Shown: one piece after another, positions 56,163 to 64,000 of the stretch
Numbering within the stretch: position 1 is the first letter of the stretch
Layout: every line of letters starts with the position of its first letter
Assembly (NCBI RefSeq): GCF_010894405.1
Contig: NZ_JAAIYA010000005.1
Span: 124,001-188,000 of the forward strand
Length of the DNA stretch: 64,000 nucleotides
Source of the DNA: Pyxidicoccus caerfyrddinensis
GTDB taxonomy: Bacteria > Myxococcota > Myxococcia > Myxococcales > Myxococcaceae
Reading direction: 5' to 3'
The notes under the pieces: model-generated
What the model was told of the DNA's origin: nothing
The model's input: the letters and a program-made list of their open reading frames with translations, nothing else
The model's database searches: none
Position numbers and translations under genes: made by a program

Positions 56163-58379
56163 CTACCGGCAGTCCGTATCCGCCGCGTCCGCCCTGCCAT
56201 CCGCGTCGTTGTCCGCGCCGTCCAGGCAGCGCTCCGCCTCCGTGGGGGCGTACTCGCTGACGTGGAGCGTGTAGCGGATGGGCGTGTCCTGGTCGGGGTG
56301 GGCCATGCCGTCCACCACCACCAGCACCGTCTGTCCCTGCTCCAGCGTCACCTTCACCGCGGGCGAGCCCTGCGCGCTGGCATTCGGGTTGGCCGCGCAG
56401 CCCAATTCCGTGCCCCGGCAGCCGGTGAGGACATAGAGCGCGTTGCCCCAGCCTCCCGGTGACGTGTCGAAGACGAACGTCCCGGCGCGCGGCGCCGTCC
56501 ACAGGTGCGCGCGGTCCTGCTGCAACAGCGCGCCGCAGGTGCCCTGGAAGCCGTCTCCCGAGCCCGCCGTCTCACCCTGGAAGGTGACGGGCAGCGCGCT
56601 GCCCAGGTCGTGGTGCGCGCAGCCCCGCCCGTCGCAGCCCGGCGTGCCGTGGCAGTCCGTGTCCGCGCAGTCCACCCAGCGGTCCCCGTCGTTGTCCATG
56701 TTGTCGAAGCACGCACCCGCCTCGCTCGCGCGCAGCTCGTCGATGTGCAGCTCGAAGTGGCCCGCGCTGAACCGGTCGCTGCTCGCCGAGTCCACCACCA
56801 CCAGCACCGACGCTCCCTGCACCAGCGGCACCGTCACCCGCGCGCCGCCGCCGTAGCTGATGCCGTCCGTGGCGCACGCCACCTCCGCGCCGCCGCACCC
56901 GTCGCGCCGCACCGAAATCAGCGAGCGCAGCGCCGAGCGCGCCGTATCGAAGGTGAAGGTGCCGCTCTTCGGCGCCGTCCAGCGGAAGCCCCGGTCCGGC
57001 GCGGGCCGGCCTCCGCACGAGGCCACGTGGTCATCCCCCGCGTACGCGGTGGAGCCCTTCACCGTCACCGGCAACGTGTTGCCCAGGTCCCTGTCCGTGC
57101 ACACCGGCTGCGTCGACGCACAGACGTTGGGTACGTCCGCCGCGCCGCAGGACTCGGGCGCCGTGCACGTGCCGCAGTCCAGCGTCCCGCCGCAGCCGTC
57201 GGGCACGGAGCCACAGTTCTTCCCCAGCAGGCCGCAGGTATACGGCCGGCACGCTGGCGCCCCGCAGACGTTGGCCGCGCCGCCACCGCCGCACGTCTGT
57301 CCCACCGCGCATGTGCCGCAGTCCAGCCCCCCGCCGCACCCGTCGGGCACCGTGCCGCAGTTCTTCCCCAGCACCTCGCATGTCGCCGGAGTGCAGGGCG
57401 GCGGGGCGCACACGTTGGGCTCGCCACCTCCGCCGCATGTCTCCGGTGCCGTGCAGACGCCGCACTCGAGCACGCCGCCACACCCGTCCGGCACCGGGCC
57501 GCAGTTCTTCCCCAACACCTCACACGTGGCCGGAGTACACGCGCCGCCGCCGCAGACATTGGGCTCGCCACCTCCGCCGCATGTCTGGCCGAGCGCGCAG
57601 GTGCCGCACGAGAGCAGCCCGCCACAGCCGTCCGGCAGGCTGCCGCAGTTCTTGCCCAGGGCCTCGCACGTGGCCGGCGCACACGCTTCACCCCCGCACA
57701 CGTTCGGCACCGAGTCGCCGCCACACGTCTGTCCTTCCGGGCAGGCGCCACACTCGAGCATGCCGCCGCACCCGTCCGACACCGGCCCGCAGTTCTTCCC
57801 CAGCGCCGCGCACGTCGCCGGGACGCAGGTGTCGTCGCCGCACACGTTGGGGGCGCCGCCTCCGCCGCACGTCTGCCCCGGGCCGCAGGCCCCACACTCC
57901 ATCGTGCCGCCGCATCCGTCCGGCACGGTGCCGCAGTCCTTGCCCAGCCCCGCGCAGGTGTCCGGTACGCACGACGGCTTGCCGCAGACGTTGGGCGTGC
58001 CGCCTCCGCCACATGTCTCCGGCGCGGCGCACGCCCCGCAGTCGAGCACGTGGCCGCACCCGTCCGACACCTGGCCGCAGTTGCTCCCCAGGGCTTTGCA
58101 GGTAAGGGGCACGCAGGGCCCGACGTCGCACACGTTGTGCTTGCCACCGCCGCCGCACGTCTCGCCGGAGGGGCAGGTGCCGCCACAGTCCAGCGTGCCG
58201 CCGCAGCCGTCGATGGCGATGCCGCAGTCCATGCCCTGCAAGGCGCACGTCATGGGCTCGCAGTGCGAGGGCTGCCGCGCGCCATGTGAATCGGGTGGGG
58301 GCCGTGTGTCGGTACACGCCGCCCACAGCGACAGCAGACACGCCCAGACCCACGCCCCTCGACGTCCTTCGCCCCGCAT
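56163..58379 (-). CDS. Cys-rich repeat lipoprotein with two PPC-like domains
   Basis: Predicted surface lipoprotein of 738 residues. The signal peptide VWACLLSLWAAC ends in a lipobox. Eight repeats of about 44 residues follow with the pattern CxPxTCxxLGKNCGxVPDGCGGxLxCGxCxxxxTCGGGGxPNVCG, rich in disulfides. Two beta-sandwich domains come next (LPVTVKGSTAYAGDDHVASCGG and LPVTFQGETAGSGDGFQGTCGA), each ending near a D/N-rich calcium-type motif (CFDNMDNDGDRWVDCADTDCHG, CLDGADNDADGRADAADTDC). ATG at 58379 is used; a GTG 15 bp upstream is possible. Adhesion or matrix binding is inferred. Confidence 0.85.
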   Translation of the reverse strand: MRGEGRRGAWVWACLLSLWAACTDTRPPPDSHGARQPSHCEPMTCALQGMDCGIAIDGCGGTLDCGGTCPSGETCGGGGKHNVCDVGPCVPLTCKALGSNCGQVSDGCGHVLDCGACAAPETCGGGGTPNVCGKPSCVPDTCAGLGKDCGTVPDGCGGTMECGACGPGQTCGGGGAPNVCGDDTCVPATCAALGKNCGPVSDGCGGMLECGACPEGQTCGGDSVPNVCGGEACAPATCEALGKNCGSLPDGCGGLLSCGTCALGQTCGGGGEPNVCGGGACTPATCEVLGKNCGPVPDGCGGVLECGVCTAPETCGGGGEPNVCAPPPCTPATCEVLGKNCGTVPDGCGGGLDCGTCAVGQTCGGGGAANVCGAPACRPYTCGLLGKNCGSVPDGCGGTLDCGTCTAPESCGAADVPNVCASTQPVCTDRDLGNTLPVTVKGSTAYAGDDHVASCGGRPAPDRGFRWTAPKSGTFTFDTARSALRSLISVRRDGCGGAEVACATDGISYGGGARVTVPLVQGASVLVVVDSASSDRFSAGHFELHIDELRASEAGACFDNMDNDGDRWVDCADTDCHGTPGCDGRGCAHHDLGSALPVTFQGETAGSGDGFQGTCGALLQQDRAHLWTAPRAGTFVFDTSPGGWGNALYVLTGCRGTELGCAANPNASAQGSPAVKVTLEQGQTVLVVVDGMAHPDQDTPIRYTLHVSEYAPTEAERCLDGADNDADGRADAADTDCR

Positions 58380-58619
58380 GTCCGCCCGCCGCACCCTGAA
58401 CCGCCGCCCGCGTCACAACGTGGTGGCTCGCGAGGCCCCTGCCCAGCGCCTGCGTGTTCCATCTGGCGACCGGTGGACAGACGCGAGCGGACGCTCGCAC
58501 CGCCCCGGCGGCGCCCGGTTCCCGACAGTGTGCCACCCGTCAGCACGGCTGGTTGCGGTGGAGCGGGCCGTCCACCTTGCACGCGGCGGAGCCGGACGTT
58601 GCAGCCGGAGGGGGGCGGA

Positions 58620-60932
58620 GTGGGGCGTCCGTGGACGTTCACGCAGCGCATTGGCGCGGGCTTCATCGCCTCGTTGCTGGTGGCGCTCGTGCTGGCGGGC
58701 ACCTCGGTGGTGGCGCTGCTGTCGGTGCGGACGAGCAACAAGGCGCGCATCCTCGACCTCTCCATGGACCTGCTGGAGGTGGAGCGGCTGCGCCGCGCCT
58801 TCAGCGACAAGGTGTCCAGCGGGCGCGGCTATGCGCTGTCGGGGGACCCGCTCTTCGCGCAGGACATGGCGGTGTCGCGCCAGCGCTTCATCGCCACCTA
58901 CGAGCGGCTCAAGCCCCGGCTCGACGGCGAGCCCGTGGCCGGGCTGCTGGAGTCCGCCGCCCACGCGGAGCTGGAGCACGAGGAGTCCGTGCGGAACCTG
59001 CTGACGGCGGAGGACCTGCGCATCAGCCGCCAGCAACTGGAGGACATCTTCGAGGAGCGCGTGGGCGAGGCGCGCCAGCGTGCCTTCGAGGCCCTGCGAC
59101 TTCTCGCGGAGCGCAGCGAAGAGCGGCTGTCCCTGGGCATCCAGGACGCGGTGGAGGCGGACCGACGGGTGCACCTGCTCATCCTGCTGGCGGCGGGGCT
59201 CGGGCTGACGGTGGCCGCGGTGCTGGCCTGGGTGCTGACGCGGCGGCTGCGGCCGCTCCAGTACGAGGCGGAGGTCAGTGCCCACCGCTTCCAGTCCCTC
59301 GTCGAGGGCGTGCAGGACTACGCCATCTACCTGCTGGACACGCGGGGCCGCGTGGCCAGCTGGAACCCGGGCGCGCAGCGCATCAAGGGCTACAGCGAGC
59401 GGGAAATCCTCGGCACCCCGGCATCCGTCTTCTACCCGCCGGAGGAGGTGCGGGCGGGGCAGCCGGAGCGGGACATGGCGCGGGCCCGGAGGGACGGGCG
59501 GCTGCGCATGGAGAGCTGGCGCGTGCGCAAGGACGGCACCCGCTTCCTCGCCGAGGTCATCATCACCGCGCTGCGCGACGCGCACGGAGAGCTGCAGGGC
59601 TTCGCCCATGTGTCGCGCGACATCACCGAGCGGCGGAGGACGGAGCAGACCCAGCGGCTGCTCGCGGAGGCCGGGCGCCTGTTCCACCAGTTCCTGGACC
59701 CGGACCTGACGGTGGCGGAGCTGGCGCGGCTGATGGTGCCCGAGGTGGCGGACGTGTGCCTGCTGTTCCTGTTGACGCCCTCGGGAGAGCTCAGGCCCCG
59801 CGCCGTGAAGCACGTGGTGCCGGAGAAGGAGCAGTGGATATGGGAGGCGGTGCGGCGCTACACGCCCCCTTCCGGTGCGCCGGGCGGCATCTGGCAGGTG
59901 CTGCGCACGGGGCGCTCGGAGCTGGTCAGCCACGTCGCGCACGAGGCGCTGGCGCAGAACGCGCAAGACGCGGAGCACCTGGCGCTGATGGAGCGGGTGG
60001 GCGTCCACTCGTACCTCGGGGTGCCGCTGCGGGTGGGGGCGCAGACGCGGGGCGTCTTCGTCCTGCTGACGTCCTCGCCGGAGCGGCTGCTGACGCCGAC
60101 GGACCAGCTCTTCGTCGAGGAGCTGGCGGGGCGGGCGGCGCTCGCGCTCGACAATGCGCGGCTGTTCCGCGAGGCACAGGAGGCGGTGGAGCTCATCGGC
60201 GTGGCGGCGCATGATTTGGGCAACCCGCTGAACACGCTGCAGCTGCTGCTGCGCCGGCTGCACCGGATGGAGCTGCCCTCGGGCGGGGAGAAGATGCGCG
60301 AGGGACTGGGCGCGGCGCTGAAGCAGACGCAGCGGCTGGGGCAGCTCTTGCTCAACCTGCTCGACTTGTCGCGACTGTCGTCGGGAAAGCTGGTGCTGGA
60401 CGTGGCGCAGGTGGACCTGGCGGACCTGACGCACGAGGTGGTGGAGCGCTTCGCCGAGCAGGCGGAGGAGGCGGGCTGCAAGCTGATGTTCGACGCGGAG
60501 CTGGGGCTGGTGGGGCGGTGGGACCGGCTGCGGTTGGACCGGGTGGTGACGAACCTGCTGTCCAACGCGCTGAAGTTCGGCAAGGGGCGCCCGGTGGAGG
60601 TGCGGGTGGAGCGCGGGCCGGGGCCGAGGGCGCGGCTGCGGGTGAAGGACCTGGGCCAGGGCATCGCCCCGGAGTCCCAGCGGCGCATCTTCAACCGCTT
60701 CGAGCGCGAGCCCTCCGCCGGCAAGCACGCGGGCTTCGGCCTGGGGCTCTACATCGTCCAGCAACTGGTGGAGGCGCACGGCGGCGTCATCCGCGTGGAG
60801 AGCACGCCCGGCGAGGGCGCGCTCTTCACGGTGGAGCTGCCGCTGTCCCAGCCGGGCGCAGAGTCGGGTCTGGCGCCGGGTCTGGAGCCGGGCCCGGAGA
60901 CGGAACCGCCAGGGCCGCCCACTCCGTCCTGA
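58620..60932 (+). CDS. Orphan sensor histidine kinase, CHASE3-PAS-GAF
   Basis: Inner-membrane sensor kinase of 770 residues. A first membrane segment (FIASLLVALVLAGTSVVALLSV) is followed by an extracytoplasmic CHASE3 domain (RRAFSDKVSSGRGYALSGDPLF) and a second segment (LILLAAGLGLTVAAVLAWVL). Then come PAS (QDYAIYLLDTRGRVASWNPGAQRIKGYSEREILG), GAF (VGVHSYLGVPLRVGAQTRGVFVLLTS), HisKA (AAHDLGNPLNTLQLLLRRL) and HATPase_c (NLLSNALKFGKG, DLGQGIAPES, GFGLGLYIVQQLV). GTG at 58620 follows GGAGGGGGG. No response regulator is adjacent, so it is an orphan kinase. Confidence 0.92.
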   Translation: MGRPWTFTQRIGAGFIASLLVALVLAGTSVVALLSVRTSNKARILDLSMDLLEVERLRRAFSDKVSSGRGYALSGDPLFAQDMAVSRQRFIATYERLKPRLDGEPVAGLLESAAHAELEHEESVRNLLTAEDLRISRQQLEDIFEERVGEARQRAFEALRLLAERSEERLSLGIQDAVEADRRVHLLILLAAGLGLTVAAVLAWVLTRRLRPLQYEAEVSAHRFQSLVEGVQDYAIYLLDTRGRVASWNPGAQRIKGYSEREILGTPASVFYPPEEVRAGQPERDMARARRDGRLRMESWRVRKDGTRFLAEVIITALRDAHGELQGFAHVSRDITERRRTEQTQRLLAEAGRLFHQFLDPDLTVAELARLMVPEVADVCLLFLLTPSGELRPRAVKHVVPEKEQWIWEAVRRYTPPSGAPGGIWQVLRTGRSELVSHVAHEALAQNAQDAEHLALMERVGVHSYLGVPLRVGAQTRGVFVLLTSSPERLLTPTDQLFVEELAGRAALALDNARLFREAQEAVELIGVAAHDLGNPLNTLQLLLRRLHRMELPSGGEKMREGLGAALKQTQRLGQLLLNLLDLSRLSSGKLVLDVAQVDLADLTHEVVERFAEQAEEAGCKLMFDAELGLVGRWDRLRLDRVVTNLLSNALKFGKGRPVEVRVERGPGPRARLRVKDLGQGIAPESQRRIFNRFEREPSAGKHAGFGLGLYIVQQLVEAHGGVIRVESTPGEGALFTVELPLSQPGAESGLAPGLEPGPETEPPGPPTPS

Positions 60933-60941
60933 GCCGCGGGC

Positions 60942-61847
60942 TCACGCGTGCAGCGTGGACTCCGTCCCGGGCGCCAGGAAGCTGCGCAGCGGGGACTCGC
61001 CGGGGGCCTTCTCGCGCTCCTCGAGCAGCTCGAACTCCAGCGAGTCGTGCGCGCAGAACACGGTGACGTCGCGGCCGTGCCGCTGCACCAATTCACGCAG
61101 GCGGCGCAGGTTGTACCAGCGCTGGTACCCGTCCTTCTGCATGAGCTTCTGGTAGAAGCGCAGCCCCGGCGTGCAGCGGTACCGGTCCGGGTCCATCTCC
61201 CCGTGGTAGAAGTACGCGTCCCCGGCGTGCAGCAGCCAGCCGTCGTCGGACTGGATGGCCACGCCCGCGTGCCCCAGCGTGTGCCCCACCAGCGGCACCA
61301 GCAGGATTTCCGGCGGCAGGCCCTTCAAGTCCCGCACGCACTCGAAGCCGAACCAGCGCTCCGCGGCGCCGCCCATGGGGTACGTCACCCAGTTCTCCTC
61401 GTGAATCCACTGGAGGGGACGGAAGCGGCCCCTGTCCAGCGGCGTGGCCTGCGCGGTGGCCTGGAGGTACTCGTCCGCGAGCAGGTGCACCCGCGCGTTC
61501 GGGAAGTCGTCCAGGCCGCCGGCATGGTCGAAGTCCAGGTGGGTGAGGACGATGTCGCGCACGTCCTCGGCCTTGAAGCCGAGCCGCTCGATTTGACGGA
61601 TGGCGGTGGACTCCTCGATGAGGCGGGGCCGGCACAACACGTCGAGGAACAGGGGCGCCAGGCGCGGGCGCGGGTACAGCACGTCCTGCAGGCCGAAGCC
61701 GGTGTCCACGAGGATGAGGCCGCGTGCGCCCTCCACCAGCAGGCAGTGGCACGTCAGTGCCGCCGGCCCGGCGAAGCCCTTCCGCCCGTCCATCAGCCGG
61801 CGTCCAGGCGGGCACATGGTGGTGCAGTTGAGGTGGTGGATGCGCAT
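60942..61847 (-). CDS. Metallo-beta-lactamase-fold hydrolase, AHL-lactonase-like
   Basis: MBL-fold hydrolase of 301 residues. The metal motif is VLTHLDFDHAGG (an Asp replaces the middle His of the classical HxHxDH). Further ligands are in VGHTLGHAGV and LLHAGDAYF, then VFCAHDSLEFE. The arrangement resembles lactonases of the AiiA type and related esterases. The N-terminal CxxxCPPGRR segment is typical of the quorum-quenching branch. A lactonase acting on acyl lactones is possible. The family is broad, so the substrate is not assigned. ATG at 61847 follows GGAGCGGAAGCG. Confidence 0.82.
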   Translation of the reverse strand: MRIHHLNCTTMCPPGRRLMDGRKGFAGPAALTCHCLLVEGARGLILVDTGFGLQDVLYPRPRLAPLFLDVLCRPRLIEESTAIRQIERLGFKAEDVRDIVLTHLDFDHAGGLDDFPNARVHLLADEYLQATAQATPLDRGRFRPLQWIHEENWVTYPMGGAAERWFGFECVRDLKGLPPEILLVPLVGHTLGHAGVAIQSDDGWLLHAGDAYFYHGEMDPDRYRCTPGLRFYQKLMQKDGYQRWYNLRRLRELVQRHGRDVTVFCAHDSLEFELLEEREKAPGESPLRSFLAPGTESTLHA

Positions 61848-61991
61848 CGCTTCCGCTCCTGGCGTCGGGCCCCTGGTGGGGCCGCTCGGGTCCGGAGCAA
61901 AGGTGCGCTGTGGAGAGTCGGTGAGGAATCCACCGACACGCGGGAGCCCGGAGGCTCGCCTGCCCGGTTGCCGCCCGGGGGCGCGCCCTGC

Positions 61992-62480
61992 TCAGAGGCG
62001 CTGGAGCTGCTCGACGGTGCGCTCGCCTCGGACGTTGCCGGTGTTGAGGGTGGAGGCGGGCTCGAAGAGGAGCACGTGGACTTCTTCCTCGGCCACGGGC
62101 CGGTGCTCGACGCCGTGGGGGACGATGATGAACTCGCCCGGCTTCACGTCCACGGTGCGCTCGCGGAACTCCATGCGCAGGTGGCCCTGGAGGACGAGGA
62201 ACAGCTCGTCCTCGCTCTCATGGTGGTGCCAGATGAAGGGGCCCTGGAGCTTGACCAGCTTCACCTGCTGGCCGTTCAGGTCACCGACGACCCTGGGAGA
62301 CCAGTGCTCGGAGAACAGGGCGAGCTTCTCCGCGAGGTTGACCTTGTCCACGACGGGCGTGGCGGCCTGCTCGGGCTCGAGCTCTGTGGAGGTGTTGTCC
62401 GCGGCCTCGGCGCGGCGGCGGTTGTCCCAGCGCGGCGGCCGGGCGACGGTGACGGTGGAGCTCCGGGTGGGCGTACTCAT
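61992..62480 (-). CDS. Cupin-domain protein
   Basis: Small cupin of 162 residues. The conserved cupin motif 1 is WHHHESEDELFLVLQGHLRMEF and motif 2 is FIIVPHGVEHRPV, giving the usual metal-binding His/Glu set. An N-terminal extension of 45 residues is Arg/Glu-rich and low in complexity. Mannose-6-phosphate isomerase-like cupins of this size commonly have small-molecule-binding or regulatory roles; none can be assigned. ATG at 62480 follows AAGGAG. It lies upstream of the MBL hydrolase on the same strand with a 144-bp gap. Confidence 0.82.
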   Translation of the reverse strand: MSTPTRSSTVTVARPPRWDNRRRAEAADNTSTELEPEQAATPVVDKVNLAEKLALFSEHWSPRVVGDLNGQQVKLVKLQGPFIWHHHESEDELFLVLQGHLRMEFRERTVDVKPGEFIIVPHGVEHRPVAEEEVHVLLFEPASTLNTGNVRGERTVEQLQRL

Positions 62481-62646
62481 GCCGGTTTCGACTCCTTGTG
62501 CGGCGTCGCTGCAATGGCTCGCGCCATGACGTCCCCTCGCATTGTCTGTCTTTCGCGAAGGATAATCCCGAAGGTTGGCGCCGTGCAGCGAGAACCGGTC
62601 GAATAGCGGACGGATGCGGCGGAGGGACGCGCGCCGTGCCCGGTCT

Positions 62647-63597
62647 TCAGTCCGGGAAGAACATCGGGTCTCGCGTGGTGACGAACGAGGTGATGGCGTG
62701 GGCCACCTCGGGTGCCAGCCCGGTGAATTGCACGCCCACGCCGGGCATCAGCTCCGGGGTGCGGGGATTGGACTCGCGCACCCAGCGCACCACGCCTGTC
62801 ACCTTCATCGGCCGGCCGCCCGGCAGCGTGAAGTCCAGCTCCACCTGCGTGCCGCGCGCCACCGGGTCCACCGTGGCGATGAAGACGCCGCCCTCGCTGA
62901 TGTCCATCGAGAAGCCGGTGAAGAAGTTGGAGTCGCTGCGCATGTCGATGGACGTGTGCATCCGCACCCGTCCGTTGCGCCGCGCGTCCAGCCCCTCGGT
63001 CGCCCCCGAGGGCCGCTTGCTCTTCGGCACCATGGCCGGCGGAACCGCCGGAGCCGGAGTCGCGGGCCCCTGCGCCCGGGCCTGCTCGGCCTGACGCGCC
63101 CGCGCGGCCTCCTGCTGGGCCCGCGCCGCCGCTTCCTGCTTCGCGCGGGTGCGCGCCGCGGCCGCCTCGACCTGGAGCTTCACCACCGTCTCCGCGTCGG
63201 CCACCACGCGCGCTACCTGCGCCGCCTGCTCCTGGTGGGCCTTGAGCGCGGCCTGCATCTCCTGCCCCGCCTTGCGCCGGGCCTCCAGCGCCGCCTGGCG
63301 GGCCGCCAGCGCCCTCTCGCGCGGCGCCTCCACGTCCAGTCCGGGCACCCCGGCCGCCTGCAGCCGCTCGGCCTGTTCCTCCAGCATCGGGTCCGCGGTG
63401 GGCTCCGACTGCACGCGCTCAATCGCCGCGAGCGTCTGGCTCAATCGCTGGGCGAGCACGGACGCCTCGGCGGTGGCACGAGCGAGTTGCTCGGCGAGCC
63501 GGGCTTCATGGGAGGACAGCTCGTTCTCGGCGCGAGTCAGCTCCGCCTCGCGGGCAGGAGCCGGAGGTGGGCGGGCAGCAGGGGACGGCGAGGTCAT
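62647..63597 (-). CDS. Coiled-coil PilZ-domain protein
   Basis: Cytoplasmic protein of 316 residues. An Ala/Glu/Arg-rich coiled coil (about 20-190; ENELSSHEARLAEQLARATAEASVLAQRLSQTLAA) precedes a C-terminal PilZ domain. The PilZ domain has RRNGRVRM for the RxxxR motif and FSMDISEGGVFIATVD for the D/NxSxxG motif, so cyclic-di-GMP binding is expected. It belongs to the Myxococcus-type PilZ paralogue group. It may act in motility, polarity or exopolysaccharide control. ATG at 63597 has GGAG nine bases upstream. The upstream 250 bp contain a palindrome that more likely belongs to rtcB. Confidence 0.9.
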   Translation of the reverse strand: MTSPSPAARPPPAPAREAELTRAENELSSHEARLAEQLARATAEASVLAQRLSQTLAAIERVQSEPTADPMLEEQAERLQAAGVPGLDVEAPRERALAARQAALEARRKAGQEMQAALKAHQEQAAQVARVVADAETVVKLQVEAAAARTRAKQEAAARAQQEAARARQAEQARAQGPATPAPAVPPAMVPKSKRPSGATEGLDARRNGRVRMHTSIDMRSDSNFFTGFSMDISEGGVFIATVDPVARGTQVELDFTLPGGRPMKVTGVVRWVRESNPRTPELMPGVGVQFTGLAPEVAHAITSFVTTRDPMFFPD

Positions 63598-63798
63598 TCT
63601 CGGAGACTCCAAGGCGACCCACTGTAGCGACTCCGGCCCGCACCCACGAGTCCCACGTCCCGTCTCCTTCGCGGGACTCGCGCAGTGGGGTCCCACCCAC
63701 CCGCGAGGAGCGGGCAGACGGGCGTCCCGCGCCCGGATTCCAGGGGCTTACGGCGCGTCTCATTCCAGACACGGGGAGCCCCCGGACGGGCGGCCCCA

Positions 63799-63818
63799 TG
63801 GAAGGAACGTTCCTTCCA
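63799..63818. terminator. 20-bp perfect palindrome, rtcB terminator or operator
   Basis: A perfect 20-bp palindrome centred on GAACGTTC runs from TGGAAGG to CCTTCCA. It lies 33 bp downstream of the rtcB stop on the minus strand. As a hairpin it would have almost no loop, so it may instead be an operator for the PilZ gene 200 bp away. Confidence 0.45.
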
Positions 63819-63850
63819 CCGGGCCCGGCGCCCGCGGGCCCCAGCGTGAA

Positions 63851-64000
63851 TCAGTCCGCGCCCTTGATGCAGGCCACCGGCTTGAGGCGGTGGGCGACCC
63901 TGGCGAGCCCGGCCAGCTCCACCGTCTCCAGCACGTCGTCCAGGTTCTTGTAGCAAGGCCCGGATTCGTCGAGCGGCGTGGTGCGCGTGTTGAGGAGGAT
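63851..64000 (-). CDS. rtcB: RNA-splicing ligase RtcB, C-terminal end only
   Basis: The last 49 codons of a gene entering from the right edge. The sequence SGPCYKNLDDVLETVELAGLARVAHRLKPVACIKG matches the RtcB C terminus, whose family signature is a Lys-Gly ending after a VxHxLxPxxxxKG-type segment. RtcB joins 2',3'-cyclic phosphate or 3'-phosphate RNA ends to 5'-hydroxyl ends using Mn2+ and GTP. The catalytic histidine lies outside the window. The stop is at 63851-63853. Two extra residues (AD) follow the usual KG end. Confidence 0.85.
   Translation of the reverse strand: MLLNTRTTPLDESGPCYKNLDDVLETVELAGLARVAHRLKPVACIKGAD

Overview
The window looks like chromosomal DNA from a myxobacterium of the Myxococcaceae (Myxococcus/Corallococcus/Pyxidicoccus-like). 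GC content is very high with strong third-position GC. Two Hanks-type Ser/Thr kinases carry C-terminal PEGA-like domains. There is a coiled-coil PilZ protein of the type paralogous in Myxococcus, many lipoproteins, kelch and Cys-rich secreted proteins with D/N-rich calcium-type motifs, a fungalysin (M36) protease and a RoxA-like di-heme oxygenase. No rRNA, tRNA, insertion sequence, prophage or CRISPR array was found. Both ends are cut inside genes: a flavin monooxygenase at the left and rtcB at the right.

Layout. 1-7.6 kb: a flavin monooxygenase (partial) divergent from an LCM-type methyltransferase, a decayed glutathione S-transferase fragment, a membrane protein, a quinone-reductase-like MDR, a beta-helix lipoprotein and a 5'-nucleotidase. 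7.6-15 kb, the most unusual part: a RoxA-like di-heme rubber-oxygenase homologue with a perfect palindrome in its leader, then a cassette of two paralogous LuxI/FeeM-like acyltransferases on either side of an exported TPR-CHAT protease-like protein. A conserved 29-bp element precedes each acyltransferase and also the 5'-nucleotidase. 15-24 kb: TPR membrane protein, PhoD phosphatase, GIN-domain protein, large PEGA Ser/Thr kinase with tandem-repeat linker, and two small envelope proteins. 24-36.5 kb: RNase R-type exonuclease, SH3-like secreted protein, YkgJ Cys-cluster protein, kelch lipoprotein, a PilZ-like/GNAT-like protein, M36 protease, a NYN/OST-HTH protein and a small exported protein. 36.5-44 kb: HAD phosphatase, an SsuABC-type ABC importer, a second PEGA kinase and two envelope proteins. 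43.7-50 kb: glucose-dehydrogenase-like MDR plus GH15 glucan hydrolase, a Yellow/MRJP-family protein with an operator-like repeat, APP1-like phosphatase and small secreted proteins. 50-64 kb: polyphosphate kinase, a BamE-like protein, a two-gene split VioB homologue, a Cys-rich repeat lipoprotein, an orphan CHASE3-PAS-GAF histidine kinase, an MBL-fold hydrolase, a cupin, a PilZ protein and the end of rtcB.

Working together. The clearest functional groups are the acyltransferase/CHAT cassette (possible small-molecule signal production next to a caspase-like exported protein), the ABC importer (ATPase, permease and binding protein in one transcription unit), the GH15/dehydrogenase pair (glucan to glucose to gluconolactone, inferred) and the split VioB pair. 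Convergent gene pairs are often separated by a strong GC-rich hairpin, listed as probable bidirectional terminators. All functional calls rest on motifs read by eye; no database search was possible.
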